From CAZSNT01 sp964607765 (lineage in GTDB: Bacteria; Verrucomicrobiota; Lentisphaeria; Oligosphaerales; JABHEG01), in the NCBI GenBank assembly GCA_964607765.1, contig CAZSNT010000018.1:1-64000 (forward strand): DNA of 64,000 nucleotides. Reading direction: 5' to 3'. Below the pieces are notes generated by a model. The model was not told where the DNA came from. It saw nothing but the letters and a program-made list of their open reading frames with translations, and made no database searches. The position numbers were made by a program, and so were the translations under genes. This document shows, piece after piece, positions 8,002-16,633 of the stretch (positions are counted from its first letter, which is position 1; the number at the start of each line of letters is the position of its first letter).

Positions 8002-8975
8002 GTTTTCCAGCGACGCGGATGAGACGGCTGCGGCAGTCCGGCGTGCTGCGCGAAATGGTCGCGGAGACGACGCTTCGGGCCGAGAATCTGATGATGCCGC
8101 TGTTCGTGCGGCCCGGAAACGGCATACGCAGCGAGATAGAGTCCATGCCCGGCAACTACCAGATGTCGGTCGATGTCCTGGTCGAGGCGTGTGCGGAGCT
8201 GGTCGAGACCGGGGTGAGTTCAGTCATACTGTTCGGGATCCCGGAGGCGAAGGATCCGGTTGGTTCGCGGGGTTACGCGGATGACGGCATCATTCAGACC
8301 GCGGTGCGTGCGATTCGTAGCGCGGTGCCGGATTTGCTCGTGTGCACCGACGTGTGTTTGTGTGAGTACACGGATCACGGTCACTGCGGCGTGATTCGGG
8401 GCGAGGCGGTGGACAACGACGCAACGCTGGAACTGCTCGCCCGGATGGCTGTCTCGCACGTAGGCGCCGGCGCGCAAATGGTGGCGCCCAGCGACATGAT
8501 GGACGGCCGGGTCGGCGCCATTCGCAGGGCCTTGGACGGGGCGCAGGAGAACGATGTGCCGATCATGGCCTATTCGGCCAAGTACGCGTCGTCGTTCTAC
8601 GGGCCGTTCCGGGATGCAGCCGAATCGCCCCCCCGGTTCGGCGACCGCCGGGGGTACCAGATGGACTGGCGCAATGCGCGTGAGGCGCTCCGCGAAGTCG
8701 AACTGGATCTGAACGAGGGCGCCGATATCGTCATGGTGAAACCCGCTCTGGTGTACCTGGACATCATCCGTGCTGTTCGCCAGAGCTTTGCCACGCCGCT
8801 GGCCGCATACCTGGTCAGCGGCGAGTTCGCCATGATCAAAGCGGCTGCGGCCAATGGGTGGTTGGATGAACGCGGCGCCGTGCTCGAGGTGCTGCATGCC
8901 ATCCGGCGTGCGGGAGCGGACATTATCCTCACCTACTGGGCTGCAGACGCCGCACGATGGTTGCGGGAGGGGTGA
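7998..8975 (+). CDS. hemB: Delta-aminolevulinic acid dehydratase (porphobilinogen synthase)
   Basis: HemB (325 aa) condenses two 5-aminolevulinates to porphobilinogen. The two active-site lysines lie in MAYSAKYASSFYGPF and DIVMVKPALVYLDI. The metal loop CTDVCLCEYTDHGHCG has the cysteines of the zinc-dependent subgroup rather than the Asp-rich Mg-type loop. The start ATG at 7998 overlaps the ahbC stop by 4 nt (ATGA), implying translational coupling. Its position between the two radical-SAM genes is unusual for a gene acting much earlier in the pathway. Confidence 0.96.
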   Translation: MSFPATRMRRLRQSGVLREMVAETTLRAENLMMPLFVRPGNGIRSEIESMPGNYQMSVDVLVEACAELVETGVSSVILFGIPEAKDPVGSRGYADDGIIQTAVRAIRSAVPDLLVCTDVCLCEYTDHGHCGVIRGEAVDNDATLELLARMAVSHVGAGAQMVAPSDMMDGRVGAIRRALDGAQENDVPIMAYSAKYASSFYGPFRDAAESPPRFGDRRGYQMDWRNAREALREVELDLNEGADIVMVKPALVYLDIIRAVRQSFATPLAAYLVSGEFAMIKAAAANGWLDERGAVLEVLHAIRRAGADIILTYWAADAARWLREG

Positions 8976-9011
8976 ACGAGTGATGAGGATCGAGGGGGGG
9001 AAGTCGAGATA

Positions 9012-9080
9012 ATGACGGCGAAGCCAATGACCAACGACGCGAAGCCAATGACCAATGACGGCGAAGCCAATGACCAATGA
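9012..9080 (+). other. Upstream ORF created by the 43-bp duplication (22 codons)
   Basis: The ATG at 9012 has the best ribosome-binding site in the area (GAGGGGGGG about 10 nt upstream). It opens a 22-codon frame that stops with TGA at 9078-9080. Its peptide begins with the same 16 residues as the ahbD product because both read duplicate copies. Termination falls 10 nt before the in-frame ahbD ATG at 9091 and just past those at 9055 and 9070, so reinitiation or coupling is possible. Whether it is translated is inference. Confidence 0.4.
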
Positions 9081-9097
9081 CGCGAAGCCAATGACCA
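9012..9097. repeat. 43-bp tandem duplication at the ahbD start
   Basis: Positions 9012-9054 and 9055-9097 are two copies of a 43-bp sequence differing at one base. Each copy is built from a 21-bp and a 22-bp version of a GCGAAGCCAATGACCAA-type subunit. Because 43 is not a multiple of three, the two copies are read in different frames. Shorter versions of the CCAATG motif occur at 36872-36900 between other genes. Confidence 0.95.
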
Positions 9098-10176
9098 ACG
9101 ACGCGCGCAGCGCCTCCGCGCCGCCGGACCTGCGGTTGGTGTTCTGGGAGCTCACGGCACGCTGCAATCTGCGGTGCCGGCACTGCAGGGCTGTGGCAAC
9201 CGACGAGTTTGCCTCCGGCGAACTGAGTACTGAGGAGATCCTTCAGGCCGCCCGCGACATTCGCGAGGCCGGTGACCCCATCCTGATTCTCACCGGGGGC
9301 GAGCCGTTGGTGCGCCCGGACTTCTTCACGATTGCCGATGCATGCTGCGGCCTGTTCAGCCGAGTCGCCATGGCCACGAACGGCACACAGATTGACGAGG
9401 ACATTGCGCACCGGGTGGTGGCGTCCGGCATTCAGCGTGTGAGCATCAGTATAGACGGTGCCGGCGAGCACACGCACGACCGTTTCCGGGGATTGCCCGG
9501 GAGCTTTGCGGACGCGCTGCGCGGCTACCAGGCGCTGCGCCGCGCCGGCATGTCCATGCAGGTCAACGTTACGGTTACGCGACACAACGAGGCGGAGCTG
9601 TCGGAGATTCTCGAGCTGGCGCTTGCCCTGGGTGCGGACGCGTTTCACGTGTTCATGCTTGTGCCAGTGGGGTGCGGCGCAGAGATAGACGAGGACGAAC
9701 GTCTTGGCCCCGCACGTTTCGAGGAGGTGCTGCGCTGGCTCTTCGACGAGTCCATCCGCCTGCGCGGGCAACTGCACATCAAGGCAACGTGTGCGCCGCA
9801 GTACTACCGGATCATGCACGAAGTCGGCCGCGAGCGCGGCCTGGCGGCGCCGACGGGCGGACACGGCATGCACGCAGTGACTCGCGGTTGCCTGGCCGGC
9901 TCGTCGGTCTGTTTCATTTCGCGCACCGGGGATGTGCAGCCCTGTGGGTATCTGCCGTTGCGGGCAGGCAACGTGCGCGCACAGCATTTCGCAGACATCT
10001 GGTCTGAAGCCGGTGTGTTTCAGGCGCTGCGTGACCCCAGGCAGCTGAAAGGCAAGTGCGGCATGTGCGAGTATCGCCGCCTGTGCCAAGGCTGTCGCGC
10101 CCGGGCTCACGCTGAAACGGGCGACTTCCTGGACGCGGAACCGGACTGCCCTTACACGCCGGTGCGCAGCGCTTAG
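9055..10176 (+). CDS. ahbD: Heme b synthase (iron-coproporphyrin III decarboxylase), radical SAM
   Basis: AhbD (373 aa from 9055) converts the two propionates of iron-coproporphyrin III to vinyls, producing heme b. The radical-SAM Cys are C37-x3-C41-x2-C44 (ARCNLRCRHC), then ILTGGEPLVRPDF. The C-terminal set C335-x2-C338, C344-x2-C347 and C365 (KCGMCEYRRLCQGCRARAHAETGD) is characteristic of AhbD and binds the auxiliary cluster. The first 16 residues are two repeats of a KPMTNDA-type unit from the 43-bp duplication. Conserved sequence begins only around PPDLRLVFWEL, so the true start may be 9055, 9070 or 9091. None has its own clear Shine-Dalgarno sequence. Confidence 0.93.
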   Translation: MTAKPMTNDAKPMTNDARSASAPPDLRLVFWELTARCNLRCRHCRAVATDEFASGELSTEEILQAARDIREAGDPILILTGGEPLVRPDFFTIADACCGLFSRVAMATNGTQIDEDIAHRVVASGIQRVSISIDGAGEHTHDRFRGLPGSFADALRGYQALRRAGMSMQVNVTVTRHNEAELSEILELALALGADAFHVFMLVPVGCGAEIDEDERLGPARFEEVLRWLFDESIRLRGQLHIKATCAPQYYRIMHEVGRERGLAAPTGGHGMHAVTRGCLAGSSVCFISRTGDVQPCGYLPLRAGNVRAQHFADIWSEAGVFQALRDPRQLKGKCGMCEYRRLCQGCRARAHAETGDFLDAEPDCPYTPVRSA

Positions 10177-10301
10177 CCCGACATGGCAGTCCGGGTTAAG
10201 CTGTTAACCCCATCCACGCCAGGCGGACGGGGGCGCAGTGGCCACGCGCAGCGGCTTGCAGGCCCTCAACGTATTGCGGCTGGAACAGGTGTGAGAGAAC
10301 G

Positions 10302-10802
10302 GTGGACGAGACTTCGGCACAGACAGAGCACAGCAGGACGACGGGCAGCGGGCTGTCCGAGCTCGAGAAGCGCGTACTGAACCTGATCCAGTGGGGGTTC
10401 CCGTTGGTCAGCGACCCGTATGCTGCGGTTGGCGAGCGGTTGGGGGTGCGGCGCGAGCGCGTCCATGCCGCAGTGCAGCGGCTGCGGGACAGTGGTGTGA
10501 TTCGCCGTATTGGTGCGTCCTTTATTCCTGCGCGGCTTGGCTACGTCAGCGCACTGGTTGCGGCACGGGTGGACGCGCCGGCACTGCCGCGCGCAGCGGC
10601 ACGTGCTGCGGAGTTCGCGGAAGTGACGCACAACTACGAGCGTGATGATCGGTTCAACCTGTGGTTCACGATCATTGCCGAGGGCGAGCAGCGCATGGCC
10701 GACATTGTGGCGGCTGTCGCTGCCGTGCCCGGTGTCCGGCAGGTTGAGCTTCTGCCTGCTGTCACAACTTTCAAGACACGTGTGGATTTCAAGCTGACAT
10801 GA
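10302..10802 (+). CDS. ahbA: Siroheme decarboxylase subunit A
   Basis: AhbA (166 aa) forms, with AhbB, the siroheme decarboxylase that removes two CO2 from siroheme at C12 and C18. It has an Lrp/AsnC-like architecture: a winged helix (about 20-70, LEKRVLNLIQ...GVIRRIGA) and a ferredoxin-like domain. The H110-N-Y-E-R motif followed by NLWFTII is typical of the A-type subunit; this His/Arg region lies at the siroheme site in studied homologues. The start is GTG at 10302 with GAGAG upstream. A 125-bp gap separates it from ahbD. It overlaps ahbB by 4 nt. Confidence 0.9.
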   Translation: MDETSAQTEHSRTTGSGLSELEKRVLNLIQWGFPLVSDPYAAVGERLGVRRERVHAAVQRLRDSGVIRRIGASFIPARLGYVSALVAARVDAPALPRAAARAAEFAEVTHNYERDDRFNLWFTIIAEGEQRMADIVAAVAAVPGVRQVELLPAVTTFKTRVDFKLT

Positions 10803-11299
10803 GTGAAACCAAACAGTTTGACGCCACGGACCGACGCCTGATTGCACGGTTGTGCGGCGACTTGGGAACGGGGCTGTTTCCGTTCCGGGACGTGGCTCGC
10901 GAACTGGGGTTGACGGAGGATGAGGTGCTGCGACGGGCACGGCAGTACAAACAGCGGGGGCTGATCCGGCGTTGTGGTGCTATACTACGGCACCAGGTTG
11001 CCGGTTTCACGGGCAACGGCATGTCCGTGTGGAATGTGCCGCAGGAACGCGTGGCGGAAGTGGGCCAGTGCCTTGCGGCATGTCCCGAGATCAGTCACTG
11101 CTACGAGCGGCCACGTTTTGCGGGGTGGCCCTACAACATGTTCGGCATGATTCACGCCCAGCGCGGAGAGGATTGCCTCGCGCTGGCAGCACGGCTGGCT
11201 GCGGAGCTCGAGATCAGCGACTGGCGTGTTCTGTTCTCGCTCCGGGAGTTCAAGAAGAGCAGCATGGTGTATTTCGGTTCGGAAGGAGCAAGCGCGTGA
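10799..11299 (+). CDS. ahbB: Siroheme decarboxylase subunit B
   Basis: AhbB (166 aa) is the partner of AhbA. It shows the B-type signatures H100-C-Y-E-R followed by GWPYNMFGMIH, a wHTH start (DRRLIARLCGD...GLIRRCGAILRHQ), and the C-terminal REFKKSSMVYF tail. Its ATGA start overlaps the ahbA stop and its TGA overlaps the hemL GTG, so ahbA-ahbB-hemL are tightly coupled. The NirD/L/G/H proteins of heme d1 synthesis are paralogous, but the accompanying AhbD indicates heme b. Confidence 0.9.
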   Translation: MSETKQFDATDRRLIARLCGDLGTGLFPFRDVARELGLTEDEVLRRARQYKQRGLIRRCGAILRHQVAGFTGNGMSVWNVPQERVAEVGQCLAACPEISHCYERPRFAGWPYNMFGMIHAQRGEDCLALAARLAAELEISDWRVLFSLREFKKSSMVYFGSEGASA

Positions 11300-12600
11300 T
11301 TGTCGAACCCGGTCCAAGATCGCTGAAGCTCTGGCAGGCTTCACAGTCGGTCATTCCTGGCGGAGTCAACAGTCCGGTTCGGGCATTCGGCGCGGTGGGC
11401 GGCTCGCCGATTTTCGTCAGGCGCGGGGTAGGCTCCCGCGTTTTCGATGTGGACGACCGTTCCTACATCGATTACGTCATGAGTTGGGGGCCGATGATTC
11501 TGGGGCACCGTGCGCCGCGTGTGGTTGAGGCGGCTCGTCGTGCCTGCCTGGACGGTATGAGTTTTGGGATGCCGACAGAAGCGGAACTTCGTCTGGCGCA
11601 GCGGGTTGTGGAGTGCGTGCCGAGCGTTGAGAGCGTTCGTATGGTCAATTCCGGTACGGAGGCGGCCATGAGCGCGGTCCGATTGGCGCGTGGCGCAACG
11701 GGGCGCGATCTGGTCGTCAAGTTCGAAGGCTGCTACCACGGGCACGCCGACTCGCTGCTGGCCGCCGCAGGCTCCGGCGTGGCGACGTTTGGTGTGCCGG
11801 CCACTGCAGGCATTCCGGCCGACTTCACGAGCAAGACTCTTGTTCTGCCGTTCAACGATGCCGATGCGGTTGCCACGGCGTTTGCGCGGTTCGGGGCGGA
11901 GATTGCCTGCGTCATCACGGAACCGGTTGGCGGCAACATGGGCGTTGTGCCGCCTCGGCCGGGCTTCCTCCATCTGCTTCGCGACATCACGCGCGAGCAC
12001 GATGCGCTGCTGGTTTTCGACGAGGTCATTACGGGGTTCCGTCTGGGACTGGCCGGGGCGCAGGGCCTCTACGACATTGAGCCTGATCTGACCGTGCTGG
12101 GGAAAATCCTGGGTGGCGGCATGCCATGCGCGGCCTATGCGGGGCGCAGAGACATCATGGAATCGCTCGCCCCGATCGGTACGGTGTATCAAGCGGGGAC
12201 GCTGAGCGGCAATCCGGTCGCCATGGCGGCGGGGCTGACCATGATCGAGGCACTGATTGAGGATCCGCCGTATGCTCGGCTCGAGGTGCTGGCCGGGCAG
12301 TTGGCGGACGGATTGCGGGATGCGGCGGCGGCGGCCGGCGTGCCGGTGACACAGAATCGGGTAGGCTCGATGCAGACACTGTTTTTCTGTGAGGGACCGG
12401 TCACAGACTTCACGTCCGCCAAGGCGGCGGACACGTCCCTCTACGGGCAGTGGTTCCACGGCCTGCTGGCCGGCGGCGTACACATGGCACCGTCCCAGTT
12501 CGAGGCCGCGTTTGTGTCGACAGCCCATACTGAGCAGGACATCGAGGAGACGATTGCCGCTGCAGCCGCAGCGTTTGAGGACGTGGCGCAGTCGATGTGA
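11296..12600 (+). CDS. hemL: Glutamate-1-semialdehyde 2,1-aminomutase
   Basis: HemL (434 aa) is a PLP enzyme that converts glutamate-1-semialdehyde to 5-aminolevulinate. Diagnostic segments are VIPGGVNSPVRAFGAVGG, GCYHGHADSLL, LVFDEVITGFR and the PLP lysine in LGKILGGGMPCAAYAG. The GTG at 11296 is chosen because AAGGAG lies 8 nt upstream, it overlaps the ahbB stop (GTGA), and the family starts just before IPGGVNSP. The open frame extends further upstream but that part overlaps ahbB. Confidence 0.97.
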   Translation: MIVEPGPRSLKLWQASQSVIPGGVNSPVRAFGAVGGSPIFVRRGVGSRVFDVDDRSYIDYVMSWGPMILGHRAPRVVEAARRACLDGMSFGMPTEAELRLAQRVVECVPSVESVRMVNSGTEAAMSAVRLARGATGRDLVVKFEGCYHGHADSLLAAAGSGVATFGVPATAGIPADFTSKTLVLPFNDADAVATAFARFGAEIACVITEPVGGNMGVVPPRPGFLHLLRDITREHDALLVFDEVITGFRLGLAGAQGLYDIEPDLTVLGKILGGGMPCAAYAGRRDIMESLAPIGTVYQAGTLSGNPVAMAAGLTMIEALIEDPPYARLEVLAGQLADGLRDAAAAAGVPVTQNRVGSMQTLFFCEGPVTDFTSAKAADTSLYGQWFHGLLAGGVHMAPSQFEAAFVSTAHTEQDIEETIAAAAAAFEDVAQSM

Positions 12601-12689
12601 CACGGCGTTCGGCTACGTTGAGCGCCTGAATTGCCGGCGGGCGGGAGAGGGATGGTATAGCACAACAAGGTGCGGAGCAGAGGAGAGAG

Positions 12690-13355
12690 ATGAGGTACTT
12701 CCCAATCAACCTGGACGTGCGGGGGCGAAAGGCTCTGGTTGTGGGGGGAGGCAAGGTCGCGTTGCGCAAGACGCTGCGACTGCTGGAATGTGGGGCAGAG
12801 GCCGTTGTCGTGAGCCCGGAGTTCTGTGCAGAGCTGGAGGGATTGCCTGGCGTCACGCGCAAGTCGCGCCGCTACCGCAGCAACGATGTGATGGCGGCTT
12901 GTCTGGTAATCTGCGCGACCAACTGCCCTGAGACGAACCGCCAGGTCTATCTGGACGCCAGGGAAGCGGGCATTCCGTGCAACGTGGTGGACCAGCCGAG
13001 CCTGTGTTCTTTCACGTTCCCGGCGGTGTTGAGCCGTGGCGATCTGATGGTCACCATCTCGACCGGCGGCGCCAGTCCTGCGCTGGCGTCGCGTCTGCGT
13101 AAGGAATTGGACGTCAGCCTGAGCCCGGCGCTCGAGACGCAGCTCAAGCTGCTGGCCGAGATGCGGTCGCGTGTCCGACGCTCGCCTCTCTCGCCTGCGG
13201 TGCGTTCTCACCTGCTCAAGGCCATGGCCAGCGAGTCCCTGTGTCAGCTGATCGAACAGGATGGCGAGGAAGCGGCGCGGAACTGCCTGGAGTGCATGTT
13301 CGACGAGGCGATGAGTTCGCGGGACGGTGAGTCGCCGGCCAGTCCTTCGCAGTGA
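12690..13355 (+). CDS. Precorrin-2 dehydrogenase / probable sirohydrochlorin ferrochelatase (Met8p/CysG-N type)
   Basis: The 221-aa product begins MRYFPINLDVRGRKALVVGGGKVALRK; its GGGxVAxRK NAD-binding motif (about 20-27) is the signature of precorrin-2 dehydrogenases. NVVDQPSLCSFTFPAVL corresponds to the region holding the catalytic Asp of Met8p and CysG, and ISTGGASPALASRLR is also conserved. Since no separate sirohydrochlorin ferrochelatase is seen in the window, this protein may also insert iron, as Met8p does. That remains inference. AGGAG precedes the ATG. It lies 89 bp after hemL and supplies siroheme for AhbA/B. Confidence 0.88.
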   Translation: MRYFPINLDVRGRKALVVGGGKVALRKTLRLLECGAEAVVVSPEFCAELEGLPGVTRKSRRYRSNDVMAACLVICATNCPETNRQVYLDAREAGIPCNVVDQPSLCSFTFPAVLSRGDLMVTISTGGASPALASRLRKELDVSLSPALETQLKLLAEMRSRVRRSPLSPAVRSHLLKAMASESLCQLIEQDGEEAARNCLECMFDEAMSSRDGESPASPSQ

Positions 13356-13505
13356 CCCTTCCCGCGTGCCATCACCATTGACAGCGCCGCGTGCAACGGG
13401 CATTGTACCGGTTCATTTGCGGCACGGCGCTTGGTAGCGGCGCGCCGTTGCACTGTGTGTGGATTGACGCAGCGAAACAGGAAACGACTGAGGAGGAAGT
13501 GACCG

Positions 13506-13985
13506 ATGAGACGGACGATGATTCTGTTGGTGATGCTCGGCTTCGTGTGTGGTCCGATGCTGCTGGAACGCGGTTCTGCGTTCGCACAGGAGGAAGTGGC
13601 TAAGAAAAAGGGGAAAAAGGCGCGCGGAGCCAAGAAAGGCAAGAAGCAGGACAAGGTCGCGGAGGGTGAGAAGGCAGAGAAGAAGGCAAAGCCGGCCCTC
13701 GAGGACATGACTGTGAGTGGCACGGTCACGAAGGAAGAGAAGGAGAACAAGAAGGGCGAGGCCATGGCTCTTTACAGCCTCACCGATGCCGAAGGCAACG
13801 TGATTCGTCTGCCGGGCGGGGCCGGGCCGGGCCGGGGCAAGAAGAAAGACGCTCCCGCCGTCAACCTGGAAGAGTACGTGAACAGCGCCGTGACCATCAC
13901 GGGCAAGGGCATGTCGGTCGAGCGCAAGGGCAAGACCACGACCCGCATCGTTCGCATAACGAACGTCGAGAAGGCAACGGAATAG
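13506..13985 (+). CDS. Secreted lysine-rich protein, unknown function
   Basis: The 159-aa product has a signal peptide (cleavage likely after GSAFA). A strongly basic tract rich in KKxGKKxxG and K/E pairs follows (about 30-65), then a C-terminal beta-rich domain (about 68-159: MTVSGTVTKEEKE...YVNSAVTITGKG) that looks like a small OB-type fold. It was probably exported after synthesis as an adhesive or polyanion-binding protein. It is set off from the heme operon by 150 bp and followed by a hairpin terminator. No family was recognised with confidence. Confidence 0.75.
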   Translation: MRRTMILLVMLGFVCGPMLLERGSAFAQEEVAKKKGKKARGAKKGKKQDKVAEGEKAEKKAKPALEDMTVSGTVTKEEKENKKGEAMALYSLTDAEGNVIRLPGGAGPGRGKKKDAPAVNLEEYVNSAVTITGKGMSVERKGKTTTRIVRITNVEKATE

Positions 13986-14000
13986 AGCGGAACGCCGCAG

Positions 14001-14055
14001 AGCTCCGCCTGGGCATTCGGGCTTTGACGCCGTCGCTCCGGGCGGGGCTTTGTGT
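14001..14055 (+). terminator. Rho-independent-like terminator
   Basis: AGCTCCGCCTGG (14001-14012) pairs with CCGGGCGGGGCT (14038-14049) over 12 bp with two G-U pairs, followed by a T-rich run (TTGTGTT). It lies 16 bp after the stop of the lysine-rich secreted protein. The 25-nt loop is long, so strength is uncertain. Confidence 0.5.
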
Positions 14056-14117
14056 TGCCTGCCAGAAGCCGGCAGTGCACGGGAAGGCGCGCAACGGATT
14101 CGAGGAAACGCACAGCT

Positions 14118-15314
14118 ATGACGAACGATGAGCTCCGAATCGGTGTGATTGCATGCGGTGGTCGAGGCGGTCTGGCAAAGCACGCGCACCGGCCGGAGGA
14201 CGGGGTGCGCCTCGTTGCGGGGGCAGACGTGCGGCCGGAGGCGTTGAGTGCGTTCCGTGAGAAGTACGGTGAGGAGACATTCGTCACTGCTGACTACCGC
14301 GAGTTGCTTGCCCGTGACGACGTGGACGCGGTGTTTGTCTGCAGCCCGGATTACCTGCACGAAGAGATGACCGTGGCGGCGCTCCAGGCAGGTAAGGCTG
14401 TATACCTCGAAAAGCCGATGGCCATCACCGTCGAGGGCTGCGACAGGATTCTGCAGACGGCCCACGAGACCGGCGCCAAGCTGTACGTTGGCCACAACAT
14501 GCGCCACATGGGGTTCGTGCTGAAGATGAAGGAGCTGATCGAGCGGGGCACGATCGGCGAGCCGAAGGTGGGATGGTGCCGGCACTTTGTGGGGTACGGC
14601 GGGGATTTTTACTTCAAGGACTGGCACGCTGACCGGACCAAGTCCACAGGTCTCCTTCTGCAGAAGGGCGCACACGATATCGACATTCTGCACTGGTTGT
14701 GCGGCGGGTACAGCGTCCGTGTCAACGCGATGGGCGCGCTCACGCTGTATGACCAGGTCGAGGACCGGGATCCGGCTCCGCCGTTCGGCAAGCGTGACTG
14801 GTCCACGGAGAACTGGCCACCGCTCAGCCTGAAGGGATTGAATCCGGTGGTTGACGTGGAAGACGTGAGTATGATGAACATGCTGTTGGACAACGGTGTT
14901 CACGCCGCCTACCTGCAGTGTCACTACACGCCCGACTACTGGCGCAACTACACAATCATCGGCACGGAAGGGCGCATCGAGAACTTCGGCAACGGTGGCG
15001 ACACGACTCACGTCAAGCTGTGGAGCAAGAAGACCACGTACAGCCCTGAAGGGGACGAGCAGATTCCCATTCCGCCTGCCGCCGGCGGACACGGCGGAGC
15101 GGATCCGTGTATCGTGAACGAGTTTGTGCGTTTCGTGCGGCAGGGGGGCAAGACCAACACCTCGCCCGTTGCTGCCCGCAACAGCGTGGCTGCCGGCGTG
15201 CTGGCAACACAGTCATTGCGCGCAGGCGGGCGGCCTTTTGATGTCCCGCCTGTCCCGCCTGAGCTGTGCGCGTATTTTGACGGCGGACAGGACAGCACGA
15301 GCAACGCCTGCTAA
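14118..15314 (+). CDS. Gfo/Idh/MocA-family oxidoreductase
   Basis: The 398-aa protein has an N-terminal Rossmann domain (IGVIACGGRGGLAKHA) and the family motif EKPMAITVEGCDRIL, where the Lys of EKP is catalytic. The C-terminal alpha/beta domain includes GAHDIDILHWL with a conserved Asp/His pair. Such enzymes oxidise or epimerise sugars and cyclitols with NAD(P); the substrate is unknown. The ATG at 14118 follows GAGGAAA. A xylose-isomerase-like gene follows 80 bp downstream on the same strand, suggesting a two-gene sugar module. No signal peptide is seen, so it is cytoplasmic. Confidence 0.88.
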   Translation: MTNDELRIGVIACGGRGGLAKHAHRPEDGVRLVAGADVRPEALSAFREKYGEETFVTADYRELLARDDVDAVFVCSPDYLHEEMTVAALQAGKAVYLEKPMAITVEGCDRILQTAHETGAKLYVGHNMRHMGFVLKMKELIERGTIGEPKVGWCRHFVGYGGDFYFKDWHADRTKSTGLLLQKGAHDIDILHWLCGGYSVRVNAMGALTLYDQVEDRDPAPPFGKRDWSTENWPPLSLKGLNPVVDVEDVSMMNMLLDNGVHAAYLQCHYTPDYWRNYTIIGTEGRIENFGNGGDTTHVKLWSKKTTYSPEGDEQIPIPPAAGGHGGADPCIVNEFVRFVRQGGKTNTSPVAARNSVAAGVLATQSLRAGGRPFDVPPVPPELCAYFDGGQDSTSNAC

Positions 15315-15394
15315 CTTAACGGACCGGTGTCACGTCGGTGACGCGTGCTGTTGTTTTCAACTGTTGAGCGGAAGATAGAGCAAGAGGAGATCTC

Positions 15395-16633
15395 ATGGTG
15401 AAGCCGCATGAATTCTCGATCGGTGGTTGGTGTCTGGTAAGCGGCGGCAGCGATCCGTTTGGCGGCCCAACCCGTGAGCCTACGTTGGAAGAGGGTCTCG
15501 AAGGATGCGCCGAGGCCGGCATCAAGTACATCAGTTTCCACGACGCTGATCTGTGGCATGACGATGCGTCCGCGTCCGACATTGACGGCATCCTGGACGC
15601 GACTGTTTCGATGACACACAAGTACGGGCTGGAAGTCTACAATTTCACGACCAACCTGTTCTCCAACCGCTGCTTCCGGTCCGGCGCGTTGTCGTCGCCG
15701 TTCCCGCAGGTGCGTGCCGCGGCGATTGTCAAGGCCTGTCGGTCTATGGACCTGGCGGCGAAGATGGGCGCACAGAACATGATCTTCTGGGGCGGGCGTG
15801 AAGGCTCGGACGGTGCCTATGAGCAGGACATGGGCGTTGGCCTGCGGCGCTACCTGGAAGGCATTCGGGTCTGCGTGGACTATGCCATGGAGAAAGGCTA
15901 CGAGTTCAAGTTCACTATCGAGCCGAAGGTCTACGAGCCGCGGTTGCTCGGGCTGTTCGCGGGCACGGGTGCGTCTGCCGCATCGGCGATCCGCGCGTTC
16001 TTCAATGAGCCCAGGTACGCCGGCCGCATCCTGGTCAATCCCGAGTACCCGCAGCACGTGTCAATGCTCGGGCTCGACCCGGTCATTGAACTGGGGCAGT
16101 TGCTCGAGGAAGAGATGCTCGCGCCCTTTATCCATTTCGGCGGCCAGATTCCCGGGCGTATGGACTGCGATTTGCCGCCTGGCGTGGGTAGTTCGCTCGT
16201 CTCTGACTTTATGATATGCCACACGCTGCACAGTCGCGGCTGGGACGGTGTGGTGGAGTTCGACTGCCGCCCGATCCGGACGACGACGACACCCGCCGGC
16301 ATGAAGCTGTTTCTGCGGCACGCGGTTGGATACTGGCGGATGCTGGAAAGCAAGTACGAGGTCTTCGAAAGCGACCCGATCATGCAGAAAATCCGGGCGC
16401 AGCTGGCGCAGGCGCCGAGCGCCGAACTCCTCGCTGTCGAGGCCGCTCAGGCAGCGGGGAAGGGCACGGTCGATGCCGTGGCCGCACTGACTGGCGCGTT
16501 TACCAGCTTTGCCGATGTTGGCGAGGTCGACACCGACGTGATCGAAGCGCACGTGTACCGCTTGATCCAGATCCTGACCGGCATGCAGGAGACCGGCGCG
16601 GCAATGTTCGCCGGCACGCCCTGGAGCGTCTGA
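15395..16633 (+). CDS. Xylose isomerase-like TIM-barrel protein
   Basis: The 412-aa product contains xylose-isomerase family landmarks: YISFHDADLW (active-site His region), MIFWGGREGSDGAYEQD, FTIEPKVYEPR (metal-binding Glu with Lys), VNPEYPQHVSM, and EFDCRP near the end. Length is close to class I xylose isomerases (about 390). Several segments diverge (GQIPGRMDCDLPPG replaces the usual GQ...DQD), so the true substrate may not be xylose. AGAGGAG precedes the ATG. It follows the Gfo/Idh gene and ends before a shared hairpin terminator. Confidence 0.8.
   Translation: MVKPHEFSIGGWCLVSGGSDPFGGPTREPTLEEGLEGCAEAGIKYISFHDADLWHDDASASDIDGILDATVSMTHKYGLEVYNFTTNLFSNRCFRSGALSSPFPQVRAAAIVKACRSMDLAAKMGAQNMIFWGGREGSDGAYEQDMGVGLRRYLEGIRVCVDYAMEKGYEFKFTIEPKVYEPRLLGLFAGTGASAASAIRAFFNEPRYAGRILVNPEYPQHVSMLGLDPVIELGQLLEEEMLAPFIHFGGQIPGRMDCDLPPGVGSSLVSDFMICHTLHSRGWDGVVEFDCRPIRTTTTPAGMKLFLRHAVGYWRMLESKYEVFESDPIMQKIRAQLAQAPSAELLAVEAAQAAGKGTVDAVAALTGAFTSFADVGEVDTDVIEAHVYRLIQILTGMQETGAAMFAGTPWSV

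Noticed and set aside
6820..10176. Heme d1 (nir) biosynthesis cluster
   Set aside because: AhbC/NirJ and AhbA/B resemble NirJ and NirD/L/G/H, but the C-terminal Cys pattern of AhbD and absence of nirF, nirN and nirS point to heme b.
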